Below, one piece after another: positions 11,915 to 24,400 of a stretch of DNA of 64,000 nt. Positions within the stretch are counted from its first letter, which is position 1. Each line of letters begins with the position of its first letter. Under the pieces are notes generated by a model. The model was not told the origin of the DNA. It ran no database searches and saw nothing but the letters and a program-made list of their open reading frames with translations. The stretch is from NCBI RefSeq assembly GCF_932526225.1, contig NC_064034.1, positions 7,488,001 to 7,552,000 on the forward strand, given 5' to 3'. The stretch is from Nematostella vectensis. Lineage: Eukaryota; Cnidaria; Anthozoa; Actiniaria; Edwardsiidae. The translations under genes were made by a program, and so were the position numbers.

Positions 11915-14196
11915 ATGGCGGTGTACAACAGTGATCACACTACTGCTTCTAGTAAAGAGATCGCAGTTGTTAGTGGCATACAGATGGCAGCGTTAGCTCT
12001 AGCAGGCGTATTTGCCAATTATCTACTTGCGGATGTGACATTTGTTACCAAACCTGTTCTTGCCTTTAAGATTTTCACGTTCGTCTACGCACCGCTTTGC
12101 TTTACTTTGCTGTTGTCACGAACCAAGTCTAAATGGACGGTGAGGGGCATGTGTACAGTCTGTTTGTGTTTTACTTATGATAATGCAATCTGTGTGGCGC
12201 TAAATGTGTAATTCCAAATATGATTTTTTTTTAAATTCCAAATATTCCATAAAGAGCGAATAATGACGAGAAGTCGCTGTGAAATAACCCTCAACTAAGC
12301 TTCTTCTATTTCTGCTATCTTCTATTTTCAGCTGATGCAGTTGGTCAAGCTTCCCATCATTATAACATTATTTGCAGCATTCTTTCATATCATAGCAGTA
12401 TTATATGGAGCTCCATTTTTAGAGTAAGTATGATAGGGTGCAATTTTCAGCATCTTTACCAATGTAAAGAAAGGGTGTTACAGCCCATCGCACCCGCTGT
12501 GGCGCGCCCCGCCCCAAAGAGACTGGACCTGTAAAAGTATTTTGGTTTTATAGTTTTGTTCCTGTTTTCGCATTCTTTTCTCGCATTTCCCCCCAATTCT
12601 CGTATTCCATTGCATGTCTCACAATTCTTGTACTATCAAGAATAAAACGTTTTTTATTCAACACAAATGGGGGAGTGGGGAGGGGTTTCCTTTGCTACTT
12701 TCCTTGAGGTTACTGAGTTTTGTTTATTTTCAAGGAAAACAGAAGAGACCTTTGTTTGGGGACTAGTGATGGCTATTCTCCTAGTCGCACCCTTGTGTGC
12801 TGTTTTTGGTACTGAACTTGAAGTCTTTGTAAGAATGTGCAGCAGTAGTTGGTATGTTTACATGAGACAAAGAGTGTATTTTTTAAAGCTTTGTAAATTA
12901 CAGCTGAATTTGTGATTTTAGGACCACCAATAATTAAAATTTATTGTTTTTGAAAAACTCATTCACAATCAAACTTTGAGGGCAGTCTCCTTGTTTGGTT
13001 TGAACGACTATGCAGTATTGTAAACAATGAATTCTGTTGTAAGCATATAGAGTGGTTCTCAAAATCCCATGAAACTAAATGTAACTGTTAAAGTATAATA
13101 TTCAAGCCAGAACAAAAAAATAACAAAGACATTACAGTGTATTAGTACTAAATAAACTAAATAATATTTCACAGGATTTTGAAAACCACTCTAAAGTGCT
13201 ACATAGTATATGTAGCTGTAATCTCTATCATAATTTATTTTTGTAAACTCTTTGTGAACATTTTTCAGTCTTCCATGCTTACCCCAGTGCATACAAATTG
13301 TATTCCTGTTTACTTGATTGATAACTACATTGCTGTTTTTAGGTATGAGTATAGCCTAGAATCCTACTTTCAACAGTGCATAATTATGACAGTCTTTGGA
13401 GCATGGATAGGTGCATTTACAATCCCTTTAGACTGGGATAGGCCATGGCAGGTCTGTACTTATTCTGCCTTAGTCCCCCAAAAAATGATGTCTATGATTG
13501 GGAAGTTATTTGAGAAATGGGGGAAGGGAAGGATCTTAAGAATGATCTAAGGAAATGTTTTTTTTTTAAAGGGGGAGGATGATATTTCAAAATTCAAACT
13601 AAGATGTTTATGTTTTTATTATTAGGTCTGTATGTTGTTTGGCTTATTGTTAGTACTATATTGTTTACAATCTTAGCTGTAGCTGAGGTTTTACATCTTG
13701 ATATGAGATCTCAAATGTCCAATAATCATAATTTTTTTTATTACCAGGGAAAACTGAATCTGAATCAGTGAAGCCTTTCACCCCTTTAATTTTAGTTTAT
13801 AGAGAGATAGAAACCTTTATTTAAAATCAAATATATAAAAAGCAAGTAAATTATTCAGGGTAGTCTCGTCAGACACCTAACCTGCTATCAATGAAAGCCT
13901 TTATAAAAATAGGTATTTTTTTGTCTTACTATAAATCCTGGTGCTGGTTTGCCTTTTTATAGAAATATTCTGGGTATTTGGGTATCTTATACACACACAA
14001 TCATGTTTCTACAGGTAAGGAATGTTGTAATAATCAACTGTATTGTTTTGTAATAACCTCATTTTAAAATCCTGTTTAGGTCTGGCCTATACCTTGTGCG
14101 ATTGGAGCTTTACTTGGTAACACCACAGGGCTTATCACATCGTGCATAGCTTTCCTCCAATCTGAACAAAGAGGCTTGAAAAGAAAATATTTTTAG
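11915..14196 (+). CDS. PIGF: GPI biosynthesis protein PIGF
   Basis: Multi-pass endoplasmic-reticulum membrane protein that partners and stabilises the ethanolamine-phosphate transferases PIGO and PIGG in GPI-anchor assembly. Exons 11915-12139, 12332-12423, 12735-12851, 13343-13451 and 14080-14196 join in frame with GT-AG introns to 219 codons plus stop, the same length as the human protein. Diagnostic similarity lies in HIIAVLYGAPFLE (exon 2), the stretch around ETFVWGLVMAILLVAP (exon 3) and FGAWIGAFTIPLDWDRPWQ (exon 4) continuing into VWPIPCAIGALLG (exon 5). Several hydrophobic segments of 18-22 residues are visible, and the C-terminus is basic (RGLKRKYF). A polyadenylation signal AATAAA lies at 14448. 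PIGF has no known role in histidine metabolism, so its place between HAL and UROC1 is positional only. Confidence 0.95.
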
Positions 14197-15479
14197 TGAA
14201 TAGAGAGATGTTATTTGTGAACCCCACCCAAAAAAACTTATCGTGCCATATACTGGTATCAAAAATTATGCAAAGGGATTTTTTTTACATTTTTATACGT
14301 GGTCCCTTTTTTTTTCTTTTTGTGTTTAATCTAAGATATCAGACGTCTGTGGAAGATGCTATTACACATAGATTTTCAAAATGTACAACCTTATTTGAAA
14401 TAGATTTATGTGTAATTATGCCTGCTCTATTTGATGTATTATATTTGAATAAATACAATAAAAAAACAGTAGTGGATTTGTATGTGTGGGTTCTTTGGTT
14501 GGTGATGTATCACTACAGGCCATCCCCCCACAACGGCCGAAAGTCCACTTTCGGTTCTCAATAGACCTGCTATTTGTTGACAAAACTATAAAGCATAAGC
14601 TAGATCACTCCGGTATGTAGCCAAATCTAACAATAAACGTCCCGTGGAGATACTGCAAAGGCATAAAAAATCCCTTTTTGTTTTTTCAGGGGTGGTCTCA
14701 CCCCCCCCCCCCCCTCCCACCCTGGAAAAATTTGTTCCACTTTTTCGGTCTTCGCACCCCCCCCCCCCCCCCCCAAGAAAAATCTTGGGTACAGGCCAAG
14801 CACATGCCCCTAATGCAATTCCCTTGCTACTGCTCTTTCTGGGGTTTGATAAATTTGAAGTGGAAGGAGGGGGATTGTAAAATTTAAGCAAAGCCGATAA
14901 AATAAAAATGCTAGTAATCAGTTTAATTGGCCCTGAAATGGTGCATTTTCTAAGTATATTCTAAAAACACGAGGAGGTACATAGAGAAATGATAAAGGCT
15001 TAAACATTTTGCCGCCTTTTTTAATGTTTTAATATAATTTTTGGCCTTTTTTGTGTGAACATTGTGTATTTTACTTTCCGTTCAATTTGGTATGACACCA
15101 GAAAACGTGATATAGCGTGTTATTGTTTAAGAATGTCATTAGCCAATAAACGATCAGAAACATGTCACACCCCCGGCTCAGCCTACACTACTGCGCAGAC
15201 ATAGTGTCTAGGGCGGGGTAGGTAGAATTTATCTTTCAAGCTTCCTCAAATATAATGTATAAGAAAATCCACAATTTCGACCATTTGGTTCCTTTAATTA
15301 ATGAAAACTGGACCTTTTATGAACTCTTAATGAGGCAATTTGTACACGGCTGACAAAAAACATATATTTCTGAGAAAGATTGCATACACCCCTCCCCACA
15401 AAGAAATCTTCTGTCATGTGACACGTGACAAGAATTCGAATAAGTCGACTGACCGAGAGCGAAGTTTAGTCGATTAAAA
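14197..15479. other. PIGF 3' UTR and UROC1 upstream region
   Basis: AATAAA at 14448-14453 probably ends the PIGF transcript. From 14690 to 14780 there are two poly-C tracts; proline- and glycine-rich ORFs there are artefacts. Just before UROC1, 15413-15429 reads tcatgtgacacgtgac, an overlapping E-box/M-box (CATGTG, CACGTG) that could bind bHLH-ZIP factors. No gene seen. Confidence 0.6.
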
Positions 15480-18400
15480 ATGTCTTCTCTCAAAGACCTT
15501 TGTGCTGGTTTGCCGGTGGACCCCATACCCGAGCCTCGAGATAGGGATGAAAGTGTTCCTCATGCACCAGTTCGTCTTACACATTTGTCAGAAGATGAAG
15601 AATTGGTGAGTTTTAATAATGAAATACAAGTGTATTTTGCGCGTCGTTCGACAAGTCCCCCAAAGGAGGTGGCCATCTTTTAGTATCTCTATCATCTGTG
15701 TCAATGCATATGAGCAAAAAGTATTATTCCTTATTATGGGTTATACCTCCATGAAGTAAGAAGAAAGTGTGAAGAGTTAAATATCTTGTGCTTTCGCTTG
15801 CCTGACTTCTCTCATTTTGTTATGTAATTGTTATATTAGCCATGCACCACATTAAGTGCAAACCACCACATGCACTAAAAGATAATGTTAATATAAATAT
15901 TAATATAAATACGAAAAAATTGTCACTTTATCCAAGAAAAATGAATGAAAAGGGCTTGAAATGAATATAAATAATGATGATTTTTAAAATGAATTTGAAA
16001 TGTTGTAAACTATATTCTCTATCTTAACAGAGGAAAACAAGATTATTTTAAATTTGTTTTGTTTATGTTTTAAATATTTCCTGTCTCATGTCCAAGCTTA
16101 ACAATACCTGGAATTATATCCCAGTGATGAATTTTCATGCGCGCTCATTGGTCAATACAGGTCATGTGCATAATTTCACAGGACAAATATCAGTCGATAA
16201 CGTCCAGCCAAAGTGATATCTGTCCTGTGAACATTTTTGTGCAGTCAAAACTCGCTTTTTGTCTGCTCAATAACTCCTCAAACAAACACCAAGGTTTTCA
16301 AAGCTTCGCTTCTCAACCAACTGTTTATTTTTTGTACCATTTCTCATCCTTGAACATTATCCGCCGATATCCCAGCCTCTAGAAGGGGTTTATTTACTAA
16401 ATAACTTGATTATTTTTTACTGAGATATACTGAAGAGAAGTGTAGAACACACATTTCTCACTTCTAATCAACCAGTATTTGTGAGAAAAAAAAACGTCAA
16501 CTTCATTATCATTTCTGGTGATTATATCGAATTTCAGGTTTTAATTCTATCTAATAAAGTTCTATCATTAACCCATCTTCCACCAGCTTGCTCTTCAAAA
16601 TGCGCTGAGGTATTTCCCGCCTGAGACTCATGAGGTCCTTGCGCCTGAGTTTGCCCAAGAGCTACGTGACTATGGCCATATCTACATGTACCGTTTTAGA
16701 CCAGATTTGGACATGAGGTAATTTATTCTGTCCGGTTCTTTAGTTTGTGGGTCTGTCTGGTATTGTCTGCCTGCATGCCTGTCTGTCCAACACTCCATAC
16801 TGTATGTCTTGTTTGCCTGAAGACCCACTTTATATTTATTCAACATTTTACAGGGCTTACCCAATTGATGAGTACCCAGCACAGACGCATCAGGCTGCTG
16901 CCATCATGCATATGATCATGAACAACTTGGATCCCAGAGTAGCACAGGCATGTTTTGCTATTTTATTTTATTTTATTTTCATTTTACAGTATCACAGTGT
17001 GCATCATCAAAAGTTCAGGTCTGATAACTTTGTGAAATTTGACAAAAATAAGAAAAATGTATACAAAAAAGGAATCATATGTTTCTTTAAGTTGCTAATT
17101 TTCCAGGGCCGCAAAATCTGATTCCTTTATTTTATACCCAAATAGCATGATGATCAACTCCAATACCCAAATACGAAGAGTTTACAGTAATACAGTATGT
17201 ATAATTTTATTTGTAGTTTCCTCATGAGTTAGTGACTTATGGCGGAAATGGGCAAGTCTTCAGTAACTGGGCACAGGTAATGACATAAAGAGCCTTTACA
17301 ATAATTTCTCATCTGCTTTTACCAATAACATATCTTTTTCATTTATTTCATTTTTTCTTCTGTAACATATTATAACTGCGATTTAAAAGACACCATTCAG
17401 AATTGGTGAAAAGTAATGCAACAGGAAACTTTTGAATTTGCAAAAATCCATCTATTTGTTCTCAATCCAAACTGTTAGGTACTGTGTGTACAAATCATCA
17501 CTTAGGCAAAGATTTGCTAAAACCTTTGGGAGCCCATATGAATAAAACAAAATAAATTCAGCAAGTTCTGGTAGCGCTCTTCCTTATTTTACAATAGTAC
17601 TGGACTGTATAATTATTATCTTGTGTGAAATGAAGTCACAAGTAAAAACTGATCTTCTTTTCAAATGGTCTGATCTTTTTTGCATTGATATTTTTAAAAG
17701 AAAATTAAAAGAAGAAGAAAGAAAGGATAATAAGATTTCCTTATGAGCAAAACTTGAGTTGCAAAACTGAGTTAAAAGAATCCATGCCAAAAAAAGACTG
17801 GCCTCTTGAATATTACTGTTTTGTTATACAGTTCTGGATAGTCATGCAATACTTGAGTGAAATGAAGGAAGATCAGACGTTAGTCATGTATTCAGGTCAT
17901 CCAGCTGGCCTTTTCCCTAGCTCTTCCATGGCCCCAAGAGTGGTAATCACCAATGGAATGATGATTCCTAATTACTCCACTCGTGAGATGTATGACAAGC
18001 TATTTGCTCTTGGTGCAACTATGTATGGTCAGATGACTGCTGGAAGCTACTGCTATATTGGACCACAAGGCATTGTTCATGGGACCACAGTAAGTGAAAT
18101 CGTATTTATTGATGGACAGGTATATCTCTGCTATACCTACAGTACTTGTTAAAATGCTATCCCTGAACAGTTATCACATTCAACGTACTAGGTAGGGATT
18201 GGACAACTATATTTGTGTATTTGTGTGTGGGGGAGCTACAGTCCTTCATGGCATTTTCATGGGGGGCATGTTTCGACTGCTGTTGGGGTACAGTTACCCC
18301 CCTCCTTACCTCCTTGCTGGCTGCTTCACTGATCTTCCCTTCATAGAAATGCATTGCTGCATACATTGCAGCCTATTTGAAGAAAACACTTCATTTCAAT

Positions 18401-21400
18401 TTTTATTTTCTGTTCTCATAAATAAATTTTATACTATATACTTGTATTATTTTCTTTTTCATTCATAGATTGTGGTGATGAATGCTGGCAGAAAGCGTTT
18501 GAAATCAGACAATCTTGCAGGAAAGGTAAACTCATAGCCCTGTTATGAATACTACAGTAACTTATATACTACAGAAAATTATACTTAAATGACAGCCTTG
18601 GAGATAGATATTTTGGATGGTTTACATGTTGTTATTGTCAGACTCATCCCATAGATGCATCCATCATTTTCCTGTAAACATTATTTGCGATTGGGCCCTG
18701 GAGGTCCCATATGAAGTTTTCAATATTATAAATGGTTGCATTGTTTTTTTGCAGGTTTTTGTGACTTCAGGTCTGGGTGGAATGAGTGGGGCCCAGCCCA
18801 AAGCTGGCGTGATTGCAGGCTGTATTGCAGTTGTTGCTGAGGTACAGTATGGCAAAACATACATTTTGTGTACTGTATGATCTTGTTAGAATTCTTGTTA
18901 GTAGTGGTTTACTAATCACATCGATTCTTGAAAGGTTTATATTATCTATTCAGATCAATGAAGCAGCTTTGATGAAACGTTATGAGCAAGGGTAGGTTTT
19001 TATTATACAGGACCTGGGCAGAAGTTCCATTAGACACTTGAAGGGTTTTCAGTATTAAGGAAAGTTATACAGTATTTCACATAAAGAATAGCTGGTGGTT
19101 TATGTGGGTGGAGGGTTTTTTTCAATTGTCATGTTTTTTATCAACCCATTTTCTAAGTAGCTCAGGGATTGTCACAAAAGTTTTGCGAACAGTGTGCATA
19201 TGTTCAAGAGTAGTATTGATCAGTACAAGCTTATTGCAATTAAGGAAGGCATTGCTAGAAGTAAACAGATGCACTTGCATGCATAGAAGGAAAGCTTATT
19301 TTTAAATATCAATAGTGCTCAAGGATTGAAATTTGCTGAAATCATTATTTTTTTCAATCATGGAAAATAATGTGGATTCATTTGTACCTTTTTAATTGTA
19401 GGTGGCTCATGGAATACACCTCTGATCTTCCTACATGTATTGAACGCATAAAGTAAGTATTGTGTCTAACACAAATATGCTTGTTTTAGGCCCTCCTTCT
19501 GCAATAAGCTTTTTAAGCTTTTAACAGGGCTTCTGGAATTACACTGAAAAAGACTCAAAATTACGCGGGATTCTTTGATAGATTACGCACTAAATTACGC
19601 GGAAAATCAATCATTACGCGTTAAATTACACGGGATTTTGCAATACATTTTTCTTAAAAAATCTAAATTTTGCAGGATTCTTTACTGAATTACGCGCTAA
19701 AATTACACGGAATATTAACTGTTACGCCCAAACTACATTTTGTACCGAAGGAAAGCAGGAAATAACTTGAAATGGTTTATTTTTGCGCGAAAATATCTTA
19801 GGCGAGATGCACAAATTTGTGGATAACGCGGATTACACAGGAGAAAGCCAAATTATGCGCTTCCACACAAGCGCGTAATTCCAGAAGCCTGTTTTAAGAA
19901 TTAAAAAAAAAATTTCACCCCCTTGCCGTAACAAGCATTTGGTACTTGATTCCTACCACACTATTTTTTATATTTTAGTATAGATTGTTTATTATCTTTT
20001 TCCCCAGGCAAGCAAGGAAAGAAAGAAAGCCTCTCAGTATAGGGTACCTTGGAAATGTGGTTGCACTGTGGTAAGTGTGATTATTACTTGTGTTGACTTT
20101 TGTAATGCATTGACCTTTTTCCACCATGTCATATCCTAACAGTATTGTATGTTTACAGGGAGGCTCTAGCTGACGAGTATGATAGGACAGGAGAGTTACT
20201 TGTGGACTTTGGTTCGGATCAGACTTCTCTTCACAATCCTTACAATGGAGGCTACTACCCTGTTCAGGTTTGTTAAATACTGCTATTTTTACCGTATAAG
20301 TAATATTTGTATCCTCTACAGAACCCACATTGAGTCACACATTTGGTGTGATGTTAGTATTATTCAAACCACATTAACACATTAAGTAGAGGAGAACAAA
20401 GGGAAGAAGCTACTACAGATGCATACAAGTTTGTCCATAGTTTATGGCATAATGCTTTATAGGAAAGATATATCATGGATTTATGACTACCTTATTTCAC
20501 TTTATTTTCGCTACATCAAAATTTTCTTTTTACTGTTTTGTTATATTATATTATGATATATATAATTCACAGGGTGATAATACAGTGAAATCTGTTTTGT
20601 TCAGGTTAGCTTTGATGAAGCAAATGAGATCATGAAAGACGATCCAGAGAGATTTAAAAATTTAGTTCAACAGAGGTATGTATCTATGTTCTGTGACTTG
20701 TTTTTCACAATCAGCAGAATTGCTCACTCTCTGTGCCTAGATGTAGGTTGTGGCTTTAAGTTTGATTATACTGTCAGTGCAAGTGTACGGAAGGAGCACA
20801 ATTTAACAACATCTAAGTTGTCAACAATCACTTCTTGGCATTTACTTTACAGTAAATCACTTTTGGCATTTCTGTTTTGGCAGTTTGCTGCGGCAGGTTG
20901 CTGCAATAAACAGACTCCACGCCCGTGGGATGTTTTTCTGGGATTATGGAAATGCTTTTCTTTTGGAGGCCAGCAGAGCAGGTAGGTTGAATAAGACATG
21001 GAAAACAGACAAATAAAGATGAAACTATAGTTGTTTAGAATTGTTAGATTAAGACTGCTTTAGTCTGCATTACTACCTATGCAAGTACAAGCAAACAATC
21101 TTTATTGACAATGGAACCAGCTGTAAAAAAATGCAACAGCCAGATGTTCTTGTTGTAGATTGAAGATGGTAGACGAAATGGGTGTAAAAGAACTTTGTTT
21201 TAGCTGGTTAGAAATCGGTTAGAAACAAATATGGCCACTGTGCATGTAGGGACAACCACGTACTGTATGTGGGACTGGGCTAAGACTATTCCCTATTCAC
21301 TTCAAGGTTTTCTTCATTCAATGAATTGTCACTATGGGTTTACATTTGCACACGCTAGCCAACCATTATTGCTGTTCTATGTAGCCAAAAAGCACAAAGA

Positions 21401-24400
21401 AATTATGAACCGTTTTCATATCAGCTTGTATTTGCCAGGGGCTCCAGTGGTCAAAGAAGGTTGTCTTCCTGGAACTTTTATCCACCCGTCGTATGTTCAG
21501 GATATTATGGGGTATGAACAGACATAATGCAATATATCTCCTCATGACTCAATTTTTCAATTTCTGGGAAAAATATGATCGGGTCTTCTTGCTACTTTTT
21601 GGGTGAGAATGGAAAGAAAAACAGCATTCTTCCATTAATGATAATTTTTTAAAAACTTCAATAGAAATTTTAAATAAACTAGAATAGCTGCTCTCAGGGA
21701 GGCTTTATTTCGCCATGTTTCAAGAAAACTACTGAAATAAAACCTTTAAAAAAACTGGTATGAATAGAGAATATGCCGCAGTTACAGACACCAGACTTCG
21801 GCTGTATCCCTGTGCTAAGGACACCCACTGCTAGCTCAATATTTATTTTCAGTTTATTGTGAATGGGCAGTTTTTAGTAATCCACAGGATGTTCTTGTTA
21901 ACATGGGTCTACTTAATATAGGCCTGCACTAAAATGGCAATTAAATGTCTTTTTATTTTCAGCGATGTTTTCGGTATGGGATTCGGCCCATTCCGGTAAG
22001 TTGTAGTTAAACTTATTATTTAAATTGGGTAAAAGGGGGGCGTGTCTACAAAAAGGCCAAGAAGCCCGGTGTGCCCAGCCGTTTCAGCAAGCAAATCTTC
22101 AGGGTTTTTTAAGTGTATTTTTTTCTTTATTTTATTTCATATTTATTAAGATTTTTTTTCATCTTCGTTAACAACTAGATGGGTGTGTACTTCTGGGTTA
22201 GCAGCCGACCTTGAAGCCACGGATGAAATCGCTAGAGAAGTTCTAGAAGGGATCATAAGCCAAGGAGGTACATCTAAACTCGTATAAACAAGACTAGCCA
22301 GGGTCTGCAATTTTCGTTTCTAAATTTCTCGTTAACTTGAACCCTCAAAAGAGCTCTAAGCAATCAAGGTTCAACTGTGTTTCAAATGAAGTTGCACTTT
22401 GGAAATTCTTTTTTTTTTTTAACCTGTTCTTCTTGTTTTAGTTCCAGATGAGGTCAAAGTTCAATACAATGATAACGTGCGCTGGATCAAGGAAGCGCAG
22501 GCGCATCACTTGGTGGTTGGTTCCCAGGCCCGCATCCTCTATGCCGACAGGCGAGGCCGCGTGGCTATTGCACAAGCATTCAACAAGGCAATCGCAGAGA
22601 AACGAATCTCGGTGCGTTGGACACACAGGAGTGGTATTTTACTTTTTGTGTTTTTACGGTCGATTGTAGTGATGGTGTTGCTGATGATGACTGATGGCGA
22701 TAGAACGATGATGGTGGTGGTGGTGGTAATGGTGACAATGATAGTTAAGGTCGGAATATGATTATAAGAATGATGAAGTCGGCAATAATGATATCATGAT
22801 GCTGATGAAAATAATGCTTCTTTTGCTACTGCCAATGATGATGATGATGAGAATGATGACATTGCAGATGAGTCATCCTCTGCTTTTGTAGGGCTGCGTT
22901 GTGTTGTCACGTGACCATCATGACGTCAGCGGTACCGACAGCCCATTTCGTGAGACGTCCAGTGTATACGACGGTTCTAGTTTATGCGCAGGTAAAACTG
23001 AATATTACTTCCCATTACATCTTATCTTTTTAAGAAAGAAACTGAAATGTAGGAGTTTCCGATAGAAATGATAAATGCCTGTTAAATTTATTGTGTTTTA
23101 TTGCCCTGTTCACAGACATGGCTATACAGAACGTGATTGGCGACTCGTTCAGGGGGGCCACATGGGTTGCTATCCATAACGGTGGAGGGGTAGGCTGGTA
23201 AGTAGCATGAGTTATTTTGTGACTCGTTCAGGGGGAGGGGGGACACAGATCGCTATCCATCCTCGAATTTGTTTGTTCTTAAGCCATGTTTTTCGTTCCA
23301 CCTTTATCAGGGGTGAAGTCATCAACGGTGGATTTGGGATGGTGCTTGACGGATCAGAGGTATGCCTTTATCCTACGATTATGCGTGGCCACGCGCGTGG
23401 ATTATGACGTAAGATATTTAACTAGCAGTCAGGATGTGAAGCAAATGATTAGACGTAAGATATTTAACTAGCAGTTAGGATGTGAAGCAAATGATTAGAC
23501 GTCAGATATTTAACTAGCAGTCAGGATGTGATTATTTAAGTCATGGGCAGAAGCGCTCTAAAAATGTTGTCCCAGGCTTGGCAAAGTTTAGTTCTGTTAA
23601 GTCTGTTCTCGTATCCTAATCTGCTAACTTCACAAAACTGTCAAGGTGGCCATGTAGGGTGCGTCACACTATAAAGTTTCACTGACCCCTGCGAAACATT
23701 TGCATTGTGACTTGCCCCTTTATTATACTCGTGATTCTGCTTGTCTGATTTTGACTCGTGACTTGACTCGTGACGTGGCTCGTGACTTTGCTCTTTACTT
23801 GACTCGTAACTTGAATTGTGACTTGACTCATGACTTGATTCGTGACTCGATTCTTGACTTGACTTGTGACTTGACTTGACTCGTGCCTTGACTCGTAACT
23901 TGATTCTTTCTCGACTCGTGATTTAACTCGTGTTTTGAATCGTGTACTGCAGGAGATGAGCCAGCGGGCGGAAGTCATGTTATCCTGGGATGTATCTAAC
24001 GGGGTAAGTCAAACCGGGCGCTTCATTATAATGTGTTGTTAGAGTTAGATTTCCCTCCCTGGTTATGCGACCAAGCGAATAGAGGCAAAAGACTCTCTTT
24101 CGAAGAAGGCGGTTTTTCGCGAGTCCCACTTCATCGATACATTGTAAACTTTAGTAAAAATTCCTTCGTGCTTGTTCCTAAATACAGTGTAGCCCTGTTA
24201 ACGAAAAACTTTCACTGGATTTCAAGTGAGGACGACAAAAGCACTGTCTCTAGGGGGCTTGAAGTTGAGTTAGCGGGGAGTTCGGGATATCGGGATATCG
24301 CACTGTAAAGAAGTAAACGACTACTTTGACTCTTTCTACGCTTCAGTAGAAAGGATTATTGACAAACACGCCCCCCTGAAAAAACTTTCTAAAAAGGAAA

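Noticed and set aside
14586-14891. Proline- and glycine-rich ORFs on both strands
   Set aside because: They are translations of two poly-C tracts, with no start context or conserved domain.
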